Below, one piece after another: positions 19,343 to 30,635 of a stretch of DNA of 58,807 nt. Made by a program: the position numbers and the translations under genes. Below the pieces are notes generated by a model, which saw only the letters and a list, made by a program, of their open reading frames with translations, did no database searches and was not told where the DNA came from. Source of the stretch: Nitrosovibrio sp. Nv4 (GTDB lineage: Bacteria; Pseudomonadota; Gammaproteobacteria; Burkholderiales; Nitrosomonadaceae); the NCBI GenBank assembly GCA_945860135.1, contig CAMAPK010000011.1, positions 1 through 58,807 of the forward strand, read 5' to 3'. Numbering within the stretch: position 1 is the stretch's first letter; each line of letters starts with the position of its first letter.

Positions 19343-19903
19343 TCATTCACTCTGTTTGGCAGGTGCAGCCATGGCCGCAGGCTGCTCCTCATTATTACTA
19401 TAGCCACTGTAACAGTTGCTGTCATGGAGATCGTGGTTGAGCAGGCGGGCTAATTCGGTCAGAGCTTGCTGATAGACGTGGCGCTTGAACTCGACTACCG
19501 ATTCCAATTCCACCCAATACTGATTCCAGCGCCAGGCATCGAATTCGGGACGGGCGCTAGTGCGCAACGACACATCGCAGTCTCGCCCGACCAGACGCAA
19601 TAGATACCAGATCTGCTTTTGTCCTCGGTAGTTTCCGCGCCATTCGCGTCTTACCCACTGATCCGGTACTTCATAGCGCAGCCAGTCGCGTGTACGGCCA
19701 ATGATCTTGACATGGCGAGGATGCAAACCCACTTCTTCCGTCAATTCCCGGTACATCGCCTGCTCCGGACTCTCGCCCGGCTTGATGCCACCCTGAGGGA
19801 ATTGCCAAGAGTCTTGCTTGATGCGTTTGCCCCAAAAGACCTCGTTTTTCGAGTTTAATAGAATAATGCCAACATTGGAGCGATATCCATTACGGTCGAT
19901 CAT
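19343..19903 (-). CDS. rppH: RNA pyrophosphohydrolase RppH
   Basis: This is a Nudix hydrolase of about 186 residues that removes pyrophosphate from the 5' end of mRNAs and so triggers their decay. The [15 protein letters not shown] start is typical. The Nudix box is intact ([20 protein letters not shown], then VGL), and [13 protein letters not shown] is the RppH-specific stretch. A low-complexity C-terminal tail (PAAMAAPAK) follows. The start at 19903 matches the family; the frame extends 15 codons further without support. The gene is divergent from proS and upstream of the peroxidase gene. Confidence 0.93.
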   Translation of the reverse strand: MIDRNGYRSNVGIILLNSKNEVFWGKRIKQDSWQFPQGGIKPGESPEQAMYRELTEEVGLHPRHVKIIGRTRDWLRYEVPDQWVRREWRGNYRGQKQIWYLLRLVGRDCDVSLRTSARPEFDAWRWNQYWVELESVVEFKRHVYQQALTELARLLNHDLHDSNCYSGYSNNEEQPAAMAAPAKQSE

Positions 19904-20193
19904 GTGATTCACCCGGTGATTCGTCACAATACTGTGATTTTTCCACATTTTATCCCAGATTGAAAGCTGCTAGCGGATTAATAAACCATCTGCCCACGTT
20001 GCTGTTTTTCATGCGATCAGTCTCGACTCCATTCTGGAAGACGGGGCCAATATGGCGGTGCCATCTGAGACTCTCTTGTCAATCATGGTCGCCATTGCTA
20101 AATTCGACGATGACAGCATCCAGCGCCAAACAAGACGCACTGCGGTCTTTCGCGGTAGAATCGCTTCCGTTTAATTGCCACATCGGAGCGGAT

Positions 20194-21903
20194 ATGCGCG
20201 CATCACAATTTTTTATTTCCACTCTCAAGGAAGCTCCGGCCGAAGCGGAGCTGATAAGTCATAAGCTGATGTTGCGGGCTGGGCTAATCAAGCGCCTTGG
20301 CAGCGGACTCTACACCTGGATGCCGCTGGGGCTGAGAGTGCTACGCAAGGTCGAGAATATTGTGCGCGAGGAAATGAACAAAAGTGGCGCAGTGGAGCTT
20401 CTTATGCCCGCGGTGCAGCCTGCCGAATTGTGGCAGGAGTCCGGCCGCTGGGACGTATTCGGCCCGCAGATGTTGAAAATAAAGGACAGGCACCAGCGTG
20501 ATTTCTGTTTCGGCCCCACACATGAAGAAGTCATAACTGACATCGCGCGGCGGGAGATCAAAAGCTATCGTCAGTTGCCACTGAATCTTTATCAGATCCA
20601 GACCAAGTTCCGCGACGAGATCCGGCCTCGCTTTGGCGTGATGCGCGCGCGTGAATTTGTAATGAAGGACGCTTATTCGTTCCACGCCGATGTGGCCAGT
20701 CTGGAGCAGACTTACCGGGTGATGCATGATACCTATGGCCGGATATTCACGCGCTTGGGGTTGAAATTTCGCGCGGTAACGGCGGATCCTGGAGCGATAG
20801 GCGGTAGTGGCTCGCACGAGTTTCATGTGCTGGCGGACTCGGGTGAAGATGCCATCGCTTTCTGCCCGGATTCGGATTACGCTGCCAATCTCGAGCTGGC
20901 CGAGGCGCTACGGCCCACGAAACCACGCGAAGCGGCCAGTAGCGCAATGCAAAAAATCGCAACACCGGGTAAAAAAACCTGCGAAGAGGTTGCGGCATTT
21001 TTGAATATTTCTATCGAACAAACCGTAAAAACCCTAGCAGTGATGGCAAATGATGAAATGTACTTGTTGCTGTTACGCGGCGATCATCATCTCAATGAGG
21101 TAAAAACCGGAAAGATTCCTTTCCTTGCTGGATTTCGGTTGGCAAACGAAGAAGAGATTCTCGCAAAAACCCGCTGCCGTCCAGGATATATAGGGCCAGT
21201 CGGTTTGGGACTGCCTGTTATTGCCGACAAGGCCGTCGCGATGATGAGCAATTTCGTTTGTGGCGCGAATGAAGCGGACCATCATTTGACCGGCGTCAAT
21301 TTTGGTCGTGACATGAAAGAGCCCAGCCATGTTTTCGATATTCGTAACGTGATCACCGATGATCCCTCTCCTGATGGCAAAGGGAAACTGGAGATCTGTC
21401 GCGGCATCGAGGTTGGGCATATTTTCCAACTACGCACCAAATATTCGGAAGCGATGAAAGCCCATTACCTGGACGAATCCGGCCAGACACAAGTGATGGA
21501 AATGGGTTGTTATGGTATCGGCGTGTCACGCATCGTTGCGGCTGCCATTGAGCAGAATCACGACACGCATGGCATCATTTTCCCGGCCGCAATGGCGCCG
21601 TTCCAGATGGTCATTGCGCCCATCGGCCTGAAGAAAAGTGCACAGGTAAAAGCTGAAACGGAAAAATTGTATGAAGAGCTTTCCGCCGCTGGCATCGAGG
21701 TTCTGCTGGATGACCGTGACGAACGTCCCGGCATAATGTTTGCTGACATGGAGTTGATCGGCATTCCTCATCGCATCGTCATCGGTGAACGTGGCCTGAA
21801 AGAAGGCAACATCGAATACCAGGGGCGGCGTGATGCCAGCTCTCAGAGCGTTCCCTTGCAAAATGCGGTCAATTTTGTGAGATCAAGGATATGTGGAAGT
21901 TAG
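20194..21903 (+). CDS. proS: prolyl-tRNA synthetase
   Basis: This is a class II prolyl-tRNA synthetase of about 569 residues, bacterial type with an editing (INS) domain inserted between motifs 2 and 3. Motif 1 is around [20 protein letters not shown], motif 2 around [17 protein letters not shown], and motif 3 is [16 protein letters not shown]. The insertion spans roughly residues 220-410. The ATG at 20194 is preferred over the 78-codon longer frame, because family proteins start [13 protein letters not shown] and CGGAG lies upstream. The 3' end overlaps the next gene. Confidence 0.97.
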   Translation: MRASQFFISTLKEAPAEAELISHKLMLRAGLIKRLGSGLYTWMPLGLRVLRKVENIVREEMNKSGAVELLMPAVQPAELWQESGRWDVFGPQMLKIKDRHQRDFCFGPTHEEVITDIARREIKSYRQLPLNLYQIQTKFRDEIRPRFGVMRAREFVMKDAYSFHADVASLEQTYRVMHDTYGRIFTRLGLKFRAVTADPGAIGGSGSHEFHVLADSGEDAIAFCPDSDYAANLELAEALRPTKPREAASSAMQKIATPGKKTCEEVAAFLNISIEQTVKTLAVMANDEMYLLLLRGDHHLNEVKTGKIPFLAGFRLANEEEILAKTRCRPGYIGPVGLGLPVIADKAVAMMSNFVCGANEADHHLTGVNFGRDMKEPSHVFDIRNVITDDPSPDGKGKLEICRGIEVGHIFQLRTKYSEAMKAHYLDESGQTQVMEMGCYGIGVSRIVAAAIEQNHDTHGIIFPAAMAPFQMVIAPIGLKKSAQVKAETEKLYEELSAAGIEVLLDDRDERPGIMFADMELIGIPHRIVIGERGLKEGNIEYQGRRDASSQSVPLQNAVNFVRSRICGS

Positions 21904-22511
21904 CCGGAATATCTTTACTATTATTCCCCACTTTTGCTCAGGCTGGTGCCCAAATCTATGAGCCGCTTTCTGCCAGCGTAAAAGCAGTGATGCAACGTGC
22001 AGTGAGTGACCGGGCGGTTCCACGTCTGGCATTTTCATCCGAAAGCGAAGGCAAAGCATGGCTCGCCAGCATGACCAAACGACTGGAAAAGCGCATACCC
22101 GGGCAGAAGGAGCGCGACGATTTTCTGACCACGGTTCATTACGAAGCCGTTCGTGCCGGACTGGACCCACAGCTGGTATTAAGTGTCATTCAGGTTGAGA
22201 GCGGCTTCAAGAAATATGCTGTATCCACAGCCGGGGCGCGGGGTTACATGCAGGTAATGCCGTTCTGGGCAAGGGAGATTGGCGTCAGCGATCACAATCT
22301 GTTTCACTTGCGTACCAACTTGCGCTACGGTTGCACCATCTTACGGCATTATCTCGACATCGAAAAAGGGAATTACTTCCGCGCACTTGGGCGCTACAAC
22401 GGCAGCCTAGGACAGCCAGACTATCCTGACCTGGTAATGAGTGCGTGGCACGGTACCTGGGCTTATCCGCCCACTACCGCAGAGGTGGCAACTGTTGGGC
22501 AGGGCGGCTAA
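21891..22511 (+). CDS. lytic transglycosylase (SLT domain)
   Basis: This is a 206-residue secreted peptidoglycan lytic transglycosylase. The signal peptide (residues 1-18, FPTFAQA) is followed by an SLT domain at roughly residues 80-190. The catalytic Glu is in [14 protein letters not shown], and [16 protein letters not shown] and the [10 protein letters not shown] stretch are also present. It starts inside the last codons of proS (13-bp overlap), so it is translationally coupled to it. The enzyme cleaves glycan strands in the periplasm; a cellular partner cannot be inferred. Confidence 0.9.
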   Translation: MWKLAGISLLLFPTFAQAGAQIYEPLSASVKAVMQRAVSDRAVPRLAFSSESEGKAWLASMTKRLEKRIPGQKERDDFLTTVHYEAVRAGLDPQLVLSVIQVESGFKKYAVSTAGARGYMQVMPFWAREIGVSDHNLFHLRTNLRYGCTILRHYLDIEKGNYFRALGRYNGSLGQPDYPDLVMSAWHGTWAYPPTTAEVATVGQGG

Positions 22512-22582
22512 CTCCTAACAAAACGGCATCAGGGAAGAGGCAACGTATTTTCCCAAGTTAAAAATTCAGCGGCCCCCAAGAC

Positions 22583-23098
22583 TTACTTGTGCTTTAACTG
22601 GACGGGTCCCCCAGGGCTGTTTTTCAGGGGATTCGCCGAATTTTCCCGCATGAAATCTTCGAGGCTCTTTCGGGAAATTATCCCCACTTTGTAGGCCGCC
22701 GGTCTGCCGGCAGGATTGAACAAGTACGTGGTGGGCAGCATTGATACTGGGCCAATTTGTGCGACGATGCTTTTATTACCAAACACAATCGGGTAGGAGA
22801 TTGCCAGGGAATCAACAAATTTCAACACTGTTTTCGGGTCCCTGTAATCCATCACAATACCGATTACCACAACATCCTTGCGGCTTTCATAAAGCGATAC
22901 CAGATCAGGAATTTCCTCCAGGCAGGGCGGGCACCATGTGGCCCAGAAATTCACCAGCACCCATTTGCCTCGATAATCAGACAAGGAGTGTATCTTTCCC
23001 GCAGTGTCCTTGAAGGAGAAGCCCTGCGCTTGTGTGGCAGATGATAGAAAAGGCAACAGGCACAGCAAGAAAGTGACGGAGTACCGTATCATTTTCAT
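22583..23098 (-). CDS. TlpA-like thioredoxin family protein
   Basis: This is a 171-residue secreted thiol-disulfide oxidoreductase. The signal peptide (residues 1-24) is followed by a TlpA/ResA-type thioredoxin fold with the redox motif WATWCPPCLEE at residues 53-63 and the cis-proline region MLPTTYLFNP. CPPC points to a specialised reductase, for example in cytochrome c or copper-site maturation rather than general oxidation, but the client is unknown. It lies 64 bp downstream of leuA and is convergent with the transglycosylase gene. Confidence 0.88.
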   Translation of the reverse strand: MKMIRYSVTFLLCLLPFLSSATQAQGFSFKDTAGKIHSLSDYRGKWVLVNFWATWCPPCLEEIPDLVSLYESRKDVVVIGIVMDYRDPKTVLKFVDSLAISYPIVFGNKSIVAQIGPVSMLPTTYLFNPAGRPAAYKVGIISRKSLEDFMRENSANPLKNSPGGPVQLKHK

Positions 23099-23162
23099 TG
23101 AATCACTCCGATGGGATCATGATGATATTTTATGCCGCCGCGCGTTACATTGCGGAGCATCG

Positions 23163-24695
23163 CTACACTTGCGGGTGTGCCTGCTGCAGCTTGCTGTGCA
23201 ATTTGTTGAGCGCACTGAGGTAGGCTTTGGCGGAGGCAACGACGATGTCAGTATCTGCTCCGTGGCCATTAACGATGCGCCCGGATTTTTGCAGTCGTAC
23301 CGTGACCTCGCCCTGTGAGTCGGTGCCGCTGGTGATGTTGTTAACCGAATATAATTGCAAATCGGCGCCGCTGACCAGAATTTTCTCAATGGCTCGGAAA
23401 GTGGCATCCACTGGCCCGCTGCCGTCTGACTCGGCCCGCAATTCCTTGCCTCCTTCGGCGATCACTATCTTGGCATGAGGCGTCTCGCCAGTTTCGCTAT
23501 GCGCGGTTAGAGACAATAGCTTGTATTGTTCCTGCAAGGTCATGGCTTCATCTGATACCAGCGCGTATAAGTCCTCGTCAAAAATATCATGTTTCTTATC
23601 AGCCAACTCCTTGAAACGCATGAACGTGGTGTTGAGCACCTCTTCCGATTCCAGCGCTATACCAAGCTCTGCCAAGCGGCTGCGAAAGGCATTGCGTCCG
23701 GAGTGCTTGCCCAGCAATAATTTGTTTGCACCCCAGCCAACATCTTCGGCACGCATGATCTCATAGGTTTCACGGTGCTTGAGCACGCCATCCTGATGTA
23801 TGCCAGATTCATGCGCGAACGCGTTCGCGCCAACAATGGCCTTGTTGGGTTGCACCGGAAAGCCGGTAATGCCTGACACCAGCTTGCTGGCCGGAACGAT
23901 ATGGGTGGCGTCTATGCGCGTGTCGCAAGGGAAAAAATCCTGACGGGTGCGCACCGCCATTACAATTTCTTCCAGCGCAGCATTGCCCGCGCGCTCACCC
24001 AGACCGTTGATGGTGCACTCCACCTGGCGCGCACCATTCATTACCGCTGATAATGAATTGGCCACTGCTAGCCCCAAGTCATTGTGGCAATGTACCGAGA
24101 ACACCACCTTGCCAGAATTGGGTATACGCTCGCGCAAGGTACGGACTAGGCTGCCGAACTGTTCCGGCATGGTATAGCCGACGGTGTCAGGAATATTGAG
24201 AGTTGTCGCTCCTGCTTCGATGACCGCTTCCAGCACCCGGCAGAGGAAAGTGACATCTGAACGGCCCGCATCCTCAGGAGAGAATTCCACATTGTCGGTG
24301 TACTGGCGCGCCCACTTCACCGCCTTTACCGCTTGCTCCACCACTTGTTCTGGAGACATGCGCAGCTTCTTCTCCATGTGTATCGGCGAAGTGGCGATAA
24401 AGGTATGGATGCGTCCCGAGCTGGCGCCTTTCAAGGCTTCGCCGGCACGCTTGATGTCGGCTTCAGTGGCCCGGGCCAGACCGCACACGGTGCTGTCCTT
24501 GATGCAGTCGGCGACCGCCTTGACCGCCTCGAAATCGCCGTTGGAAGCTGCCGGGAAACCGGCTTCGATCACATCTACGCGCATACGCTCCAGTTGCCGC
24601 GCAATACGCACCTTTTCCTCCTTGGTCATGGATGCACCAGGACTCTGCTCACCATCGCGTAAAGTGGTATCAAAAATAATCAAATGGTCTTTCAC
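23163..24695 (-). CDS. leuA: 2-isopropylmalate synthase
   Basis: This is a 510-residue LeuA, condensing acetyl-CoA with 2-oxoisovalerate in the first step of leucine synthesis. The N-terminal TIM barrel begins with [16 protein letters not shown] and includes the metal histidines in SVHCHNDLG. The C-terminal LeuA dimer/allosteric domain, the site of leucine feedback, occupies the last 140 residues. The GTG at 24695 is the likely start, since GGAGAA lies just upstream and it gives the usual length. It follows the ilvBHC-psd-pssA run and is probably regulated with it. Confidence 0.95.
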   Translation of the reverse strand: MKDHLIIFDTTLRDGEQSPGASMTKEEKVRIARQLERMRVDVIEAGFPAASNGDFEAVKAVADCIKDSTVCGLARATEADIKRAGEALKGASSGRIHTFIATSPIHMEKKLRMSPEQVVEQAVKAVKWARQYTDNVEFSPEDAGRSDVTFLCRVLEAVIEAGATTLNIPDTVGYTMPEQFGSLVRTLRERIPNSGKVVFSVHCHNDLGLAVANSLSAVMNGARQVECTINGLGERAGNAALEEIVMAVRTRQDFFPCDTRIDATHIVPASKLVSGITGFPVQPNKAIVGANAFAHESGIHQDGVLKHRETYEIMRAEDVGWGANKLLLGKHSGRNAFRSRLAELGIALESEEVLNTTFMRFKELADKKHDIFDEDLYALVSDEAMTLQEQYKLLSLTAHSETGETPHAKIVIAEGGKELRAESDGSGPVDATFRAIEKILVSGADLQLYSVNNITSGTDSQGEVTVRLQKSGRIVNGHGADTDIVVASAKAYLSALNKLHSKLQQAHPQV

Positions 24696-24788
24696 GACGT
24701 TCTCCGTTTCAGGGAAGATATTCTGATTGTAATACGGAATCCGGGGAACAGATCCCACCGGACAAATTTGGGAGATAAAGTATGTTAA

Positions 24789-24929
24789 TTAGCGCGCAGG
24801 GCGCAGCAGCTCTGCCAGAAATGGCAGGTTGCGCGGGGCGTAGAGCGAGGGAGTGCAGTTAATGTATTTCACGCGATCAAATATAAACAGTTTTTTCTGT
24901 TTGCGCAACGGGGAAAGTTTATCAGGCAT
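24789..24929 (-). CDS. possible small basic protein, unknown
   Basis: This is a possible 46-codon gene. Its ATG overlaps the 3' end of pssA, the arrangement seen in translational coupling. The product would be basic (KLSPLRKQKKLF) and end with FLAELLRPAR. I recognise no family. It may be a real short gene of the ilv-psd-pssA-leuA operon or simply an open frame in a 226-bp spacer. Confidence 0.28.
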   Translation of the reverse strand: MPDKLSPLRKQKKLFIFDRVKYINCTPSLYAPRNLPFLAELLRPAR

Positions 24930-25680
24930 TCGGCACCCTGCTAGTTCTCTTCTTTTTTGCCAGCCGCCACAACCACAAAACATAGCCCGACAGGACATAT
25001 AGCACAAATAGGCAAAACAGCACGACTGGCGGGTGGCTTGGAATCACCACGAAAAAGAATAATGCCAGCAGCAGTATGGTGATGAACGGCACGCTCTTGC
25101 GTAGATTGATCTCCTTGCCGCTGTAGTAAGGAAGATTGCTTACCATGGTAAGACCGGCAAATAACGTTACGCCCCATGCCAACCATCTGATATCGGCTCC
25201 CTTGATTTGGAAATCCAGCATTACCCATATCAGCCCAGCAATCAATGCGGCGGCAGCCGGGCTGGGCAAGCCTTGGAAGAATCGCTTGTCCACTACTCCC
25301 AGGTTGGTATTGAAGCGCGCCAGACGTAATGCGGCACAAGCACAATAAATAAAGGCCGCAATCCAGCCTAATTTGCCCATGTCTTTCAAGGCCCACTCAT
25401 ATATTACCAACGCGGGAGCGGCTCCGAATGAAATCATGTCGGACAGGCTATCGTATTCTGCACCGAATTCGCTCTCGGTATGTGTAAGGCGTGCTACCCG
25501 GCCATCCAGTCCATCCAGCACCATGGCAATAAAAATCGATATGGCCGAATGTTCAAAATGCCCATTCATTGCTTGCACGATGGCATAAAATCCGGCGAAT
25601 AGCGCGGCAGTGGTGAACAGGTTGGGTAGCAGATAAATGCCCCGGCGCCGTAGTTTGGATTTAAGCATGAAGCGTGGCAT
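24922..25680 (-). CDS. pssA: CDP-diacylglycerol-serine O-phosphatidyltransferase
   Basis: This is a 252-residue integral membrane phosphatidylserine synthase of the CDP-alcohol phosphatidyltransferase family, the Bacillus-like type common in betaproteobacteria. The signature DG(x2)DGRVAR(x8)G(x3)D(x3)D is visible in DGLDGRVARL with following Gly and Asp residues near residue 60-80. About seven hydrophobic helices follow. It lies about 100 bp downstream of psd, whose product decarboxylates its own product to phosphatidylethanolamine. Confidence 0.94.
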   Translation of the reverse strand: MPRFMLKSKLRRRGIYLLPNLFTTAALFAGFYAIVQAMNGHFEHSAISIFIAMVLDGLDGRVARLTHTESEFGAEYDSLSDMISFGAAPALVIYEWALKDMGKLGWIAAFIYCACAALRLARFNTNLGVVDKRFFQGLPSPAAAALIAGLIWVMLDFQIKGADIRWLAWGVTLFAGLTMVSNLPYYSGKEINLRKSVPFITILLLALFFFVVIPSHPPVVLFCLFVLYVLSGYVLWLWRLAKKKRTSRVPNA

Positions 25681-25781
25681 CTGAGGATTACGCCTTATTT
25701 ACACAATACACAAGAAGACCGGGGCATGGTAAACGGTTATGGCTGGATGGTAAACAGTAGGCAGTACGGGGGTGGCTTGAG

Positions 25782-26426
25782 TTACTGGGGAAATTCCGCG
25801 AGTACGGTCAGTGTCGCATAAACCTTGTCACCAATACTAACCTTGATCTTGGTATCGAGGGGAAGATACGTATCCACCCGCGAACCGAAGCGGATGAAAC
25901 CGAAACGCTGGCCGCGCGTAAGATGGTCACCCGGTTTCACGTAGCATAGTATGCGCTTGGCAATCAATCCGGCGACTTGCACACAGGTTACGTCAACACC
26001 ACCGGCGGTTCTTAGCCACAAGGCGTTGCGTTCATTCTCCAGCGAAGCTTTGGGCAGGTCGGCGTTGATGAACTTGCCGGGGAAATACCACTGCCCGTGC
26101 ACTTCACCGTCCACTGGACTGCGATTGGAGTGGACATTGAACACGTTCATGAATACGCTCACCTTGATGGCTTCACGCTTGAGGTAAGGATCCTGCACAT
26201 TTTCCACTGCGACAATTCTGCCGTCGGCAGGTGCGAGCACGGCATTGGCTTGTTGCGGAATCGCACGTGGCGGGTCACGGAAAAATTGCAGAACAAAAAG
26301 CGAGATCAGCCACAGTGGCAGCGCCCACAACCAGCCGGCAAAAATGTTGACCAGCACCGTGATAATGGTTGCTGCCACAATAAAAGGCCAGCCTTCGCGT
26401 GCAATGAGGGGATGGGGGTAGTTCAT
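25782..26426 (-). CDS. psd: phosphatidylserine decarboxylase proenzyme
   Basis: This is a 214-residue decarboxylase of the short, archaeal-type Psd group. It forms phosphatidylethanolamine and self-cleaves to make a pyruvoyl group. The cleavage serine is in [13 protein letters not shown] near residue 180, and two hydrophobic N-terminal helices anchor it. [16 protein letters not shown] is the conserved central stretch. It stands between ilvC and pssA, a conserved betaproteobacterial order joining membrane lipid genes to branched-chain amino acid genes. Confidence 0.94.
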   Translation of the reverse strand: MNYPHPLIAREGWPFIVAATIITVLVNIFAGWLWALPLWLISLFVLQFFRDPPRAIPQQANAVLAPADGRIVAVENVQDPYLKREAIKVSVFMNVFNVHSNRSPVDGEVHGQWYFPGKFINADLPKASLENERNALWLRTAGGVDVTCVQVAGLIAKRILCYVKPGDHLTRGQRFGFIRFGSRVDTYLPLDTKIKVSIGDKVYATLTVLAEFPQ

Positions 26427-26530
26427 GAGGTAGGTGAATGGTGAATGGTGAGCAATGGACGGCAGACCCTCTTATCATTGAGAGTTCCGGATTCTGCAAG
26501 CCACGTTTCACATATCACTTTCACTTTCCT

Positions 26531-27580
<1,050 letters not shown>

Positions 27581-27629
27581 CTAGTCGGACAAATGAGGCA
27601 TATGTTACCCCCACGCATGTCGGGGGCCG

Positions 27630-28121
27630 CTACGCTTTCAATATTCGCTCGCCACGACCAATGCCGGAAGCACCAGTACGCACTGTCTCCAGAATCGTAC
27701 TGCGTTCTATAGTATCGAGAAACGCATCAAGTTTGGAACCGGTACCGGTCAGCTCGATGGTATAAGACGTGTCGGTGACATCGATGATGCGCCCGCGGAA
27801 AATATCGACCATGCGTTTTATTTCTTCCCGACCCTTGTCGACGGCACGTACTTTTACCAGCATCAATTCGCGTTCGATGTGAACGCCATCGCTCAAATCC
27901 ACCACTTTGACCACTTCGATCAATTTGTTCAGCTGCTTGGTGATCTGCTCGACCACATCGTCCGAATCGACGGTGACCAAGGTCATGCGTGACAGAGTGG
28001 GGTCTTCAGTGGGCGCCACTGTGAGCGATTCGATATTATAGCCGCGCGCCGAGAACAACCCGGCCACACGGGACAAAGCGCCAGCTTCGTTTTCCATCAA
28101 CAGGGAAATGATATGTCGCAT
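27630..28121 (-). CDS. ilvH: acetolactate synthase small (regulatory) subunit
   Basis: This is a 163-residue regulatory subunit giving valine feedback to acetolactate synthase. The N-terminal ACT domain (ENEAGALSRVAGLFSARGYN) and the C-terminal ALS_ss domain are both complete. It begins five bases after the ilvB stop, so both subunits come from one message. Confidence 0.97.
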   Translation of the reverse strand: MRHIISLLMENEAGALSRVAGLFSARGYNIESLTVAPTEDPTLSRMTLVTVDSDDVVEQITKQLNKLIEVVKVVDLSDGVHIERELMLVKVRAVDKGREEIKRMVDIFRGRIIDVTDTSYTIELTGTGSKLDAFLDTIERSTILETVRTGASGIGRGERILKA

Positions 28122-28126
28122 TTTCC

Positions 28127-29830
28127 TTATACCAGAATCATTTCGGAGAGACCTTTACCGCCAGGTATCATCGGGAATACGTTTTCGGTCTGGTCGGTAA
28201 TAAAGTCCATGAATACCAGGCGATCTTTGAGTTTGAAAGCTTCTTTCAACGCGCCTTCGATGTCACCCGGTTGTTCAATTTTCATGCCGACATGACCATA
28301 ACTCTCGGCCAGTTTGACGAAGTCAGGTAGTGCATTCATATAGGATTCGGCGTAGCGATTGCCATGGAAAAATTCCTGCCACTGTCGCACCATTCCCATA
28401 TAACGGTTGTTAAGATTGACGATCTTGAGCGGCAGACCATATTGCTTGCAGGTAGACAATTCCTGGATACACATCTGGATACTGGCTTCGCCGGTGATGC
28501 AGGCTACCGACCCGCGCGGGTTGGCAAACTGCACACCCATTGCCGCTGGCAGACCGAAGCCCATGGTTCCCAGACCACCGGAATTGATCCAGCGGCGCGG
28601 TTTGTCGAACTTGTAGAACTGTGCTGCCCACATCTGGTGCTGGCCTACGTCTGAGGTGATGAAGGCGTTGCCCTTGGTTGCCTGGTAGAGCTTCTCGACT
28701 ACCATTTGCGGCTTGATGATGGCGCTTGCCCGGTCGTATTTGAGACAATCGCGCGCACGCCACAGATCAACTTGTGTCCACCATGCTTTAAGCGCGATCT
28801 GGTCAGGTCTTTCCTTGCGTGTCTTGAGCAGTTTGATGAGTTCGACCAGTACCTCGGAAACGCTACCGACAATGGGTACATCCACCTTGACACGTTTGGA
28901 AATAGAAGAAGGATCAATATCGATATGTATGATCTTGCGCTCTTCGTTAGAAAAGTGCTTGGGGTTGCCGATCACTCGATCGTCGAAACGAGCGCCGATA
29001 GCGATTAGCACGTCACAATGCTGCATTGCCATATTGGCTTCGTAAGTACCGTGCATCCCCAGCATGCCGACAGAATGCTTGTCGGTGGCCGGAAATCCGC
29101 CTAACCCCATCAGTGTGTTGGTGCAAGGGAAACCCAGCATTCGTACCAGTTCGGTCAATTGCATGGCTGCATTACTCAGGATCACGCCGCCGCCAGCGTA
29201 GATCATCGGGCGTTTCGCATCCAGTATCAGTTGCGCCGCTTTCTTGATCTGCCCGGCATGCCCCTTGGTGATCGGATGGTAAGAACGCATGGCAACGCTC
29301 TCAGGGTAGGCAAACGCTGTTTTTTGCTGGCTTACATCCTTGGGGATGTCCACCAGCACCGGTCCGGGACGCCCAGTCGAGGCGATGTAGAACGCTTTCT
29401 TGATAGTAGTGGCCAGTTCGGCGATATCTTTAACCAGGAAGTTGTGCTTGACGCAGGGGCGGGTGATGCCGACCGTGTCTACTTCCTGAAACGCATCCAG
29501 GCCGATGGCATGAGTTGGCACCTGCCCGCTGATGATGACCAGCGGGATTGAGTCCATATAGGCAGTGGCAATTCCGGTGACGGCATTGGTCACACCGGGG
29601 CCAGATGTCACCAGGGCAACCCCCACCTTGGTGCTGGAACGAGCATAGCCATCCGCTGCATGCACTGCCGCTTGCTCGTGTCGCACCAGGACGTGCTTGA
29701 CCTTGTCCTGCTTGAACAATTCGTCATAAATGTAGAGCACGGCACCACCGGGGTAGCCAAAGATGTAATCTACCCCTTCTTCCTGCAAGCAGCGTATCGT
29801 GATCTCAGCGCCTGTTAATTCCGTATCCAT
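28127..29830 (-). CDS. ilvB: acetolactate synthase large subunit
   Basis: This is a 567-residue thiamine-diphosphate enzyme forming acetolactate or acetohydroxybutyrate. Seen are the N-terminal FGYPGGAVLYIYDEL, the catalytic glutamate in LVRHEQAAVHAADGYAR, the FAD-linked middle domain and the ThDP/Mg site GEASIQMCIQEL with NNRYMGMVRQWQ. In the ThDP site GEAS replaces the commoner GDGS, so the first acidic Mg ligand position differs; this deserves a read check. It is the first gene of the branched-chain operon. Confidence 0.96.
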   Translation of the reverse strand: MDTELTGAEITIRCLQEEGVDYIFGYPGGAVLYIYDELFKQDKVKHVLVRHEQAAVHAADGYARSSTKVGVALVTSGPGVTNAVTGIATAYMDSIPLVIISGQVPTHAIGLDAFQEVDTVGITRPCVKHNFLVKDIAELATTIKKAFYIASTGRPGPVLVDIPKDVSQQKTAFAYPESVAMRSYHPITKGHAGQIKKAAQLILDAKRPMIYAGGGVILSNAAMQLTELVRMLGFPCTNTLMGLGGFPATDKHSVGMLGMHGTYEANMAMQHCDVLIAIGARFDDRVIGNPKHFSNEERKIIHIDIDPSSISKRVKVDVPIVGSVSEVLVELIKLLKTRKERPDQIALKAWWTQVDLWRARDCLKYDRASAIIKPQMVVEKLYQATKGNAFITSDVGQHQMWAAQFYKFDKPRRWINSGGLGTMGFGLPAAMGVQFANPRGSVACITGEASIQMCIQELSTCKQYGLPLKIVNLNNRYMGMVRQWQEFFHGNRYAESYMNALPDFVKLAESYGHVGMKIEQPGDIEGALKEAFKLKDRLVFMDFITDQTENVFPMIPGGKGLSEMILV

Positions 29831-29884
29831 AACCTTCAGGTAATCCCAATGTTGACTGCCAATAAATGATACGCGGAACGAAGT

Positions 29885-29913
29885 ACAGTAACGGTTAGTC
29901 GATCTTTGGTCAA
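29885..29913 (-). promoter_or_regulatory. candidate sigma-70 promoter of ilvBHC
   Basis: On the minus strand TTGACC (29908-29913) is followed after 17 bp by TACTGT (29885-29890), about 55 bp before the ilvB start codon. The -35 is good and the -10 is mediocre. Confidence 0.35.
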
Positions 29914-30187
29914 CCCCTTGCTAGCGGATTAAGTTCGGGTTTTCTATAAATTGTTTTAAAAAGCGGGCAGACTTGATCTTGCGCGGCAGCATAGGACATC
30001 AGTATCGAGATTTGATGAACAGCTGAAAAATATCTTCGGTCCGAGTCGGTTACGTGGGCTAATATCGCCAACCTCGGTTGCAAATGAAGAGACCCTGCTT
30101 TTGTGGGATCTTTGTTATTTCAGGTCAAGTTGATGCGCTACTTGTTTCGGAAATGCCCCGAGCTGCAAAATAAATTCGGCGGGTTAC

Positions 30188-30217
30188 TTGAGAATTCACC
30201 CCATTAAAGGGTAGAAT
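30188..30217 (+). promoter_or_regulatory. candidate sigma-70 promoter of rpsO-pnp
   Basis: TTGAGA at 30188-30193 and TAGAAT at 30212-30217, with an 18-bp spacer, stand about 40 bp upstream of the rpsO start. Both hexamers are close to consensus. Confidence 0.5.
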
Positions 30218-30255
30218 GTCGGCCTTTCGCATCAGGCATTTATTGGAGAATACAC

Positions 30256-30525
30256 ATGCCAGTCACAACCGATCAGAAAGCGCAGGTAGTGCGCAATTAT
30301 CAAAGAGCTGCTGGAGATACGGGTTCTCCTGAAGTGCAGGTGGCGCTGTTAACCACCCGCATCAATGAATTGACCGGACATTTCAAGGCTCATGTCAAGG
30401 ATCACCACTCTCGTCGCGGCTTGCTGCGCATGGTAAATCGCCGACGCAAATTGCTCGACTATCTGAAGCGCAGAAGCGCAGATAGTTACCGTACGTTGAT
30501 CGAGCGTTTGGGTCTTCGGAAATAA
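30256..30525 (+). CDS. rpsO: 30S ribosomal protein S15
   Basis: This is an 89-residue S15, a primary 16S rRNA-binding protein of the small subunit platform. The core [20 protein letters not shown] and the [21 protein letters not shown] stretch are fully conserved. GGAGAA precedes the start. It forms the usual rpsO-pnp pair; in E. coli S15 controls its own translation, and here the short leader shows no clear pseudoknot to my eye. Confidence 0.98.
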   Translation: MPVTTDQKAQVVRNYQRAAGDTGSPEVQVALLTTRINELTGHFKAHVKDHHSRRGLLRMVNRRRKLLDYLKRRSADSYRTLIERLGLRK

Positions 30526-30635
30526 ACTGGCATCTCCTCTGCTTGAGGAAACGACAAGCAATGGTGCGGGTCCTATATTGCATGGGACAACCGGGCATGG
30601 AACCGAAGTGCTTTCATAGAAAAAAGGATAGCTAA

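Larger units (their letters stand above)
29831..30255. other. divergent intergenic region between ilvB and rpsO
   Basis: This 425-bp gap carries the promoters of two divergent operons and no supported gene. The ilvB-side promoter candidate is at 29885-29913 and the rpsO-side candidate at 30188-30217. A weak hairpin near 30088-30115 (GACCC...GGGATC) was seen but is imperfect. No leader peptide with runs of Ile, Leu or Val was found before ilvB. Confidence 0.5.

Noticed and set aside
30088-30120. Hairpin-like GACCC/GGGATC element in the ilvB-rpsO gap
   Set aside because: The stem is imperfect and no gene ends before it on the plus strand; not enough to call a terminator or small RNA.
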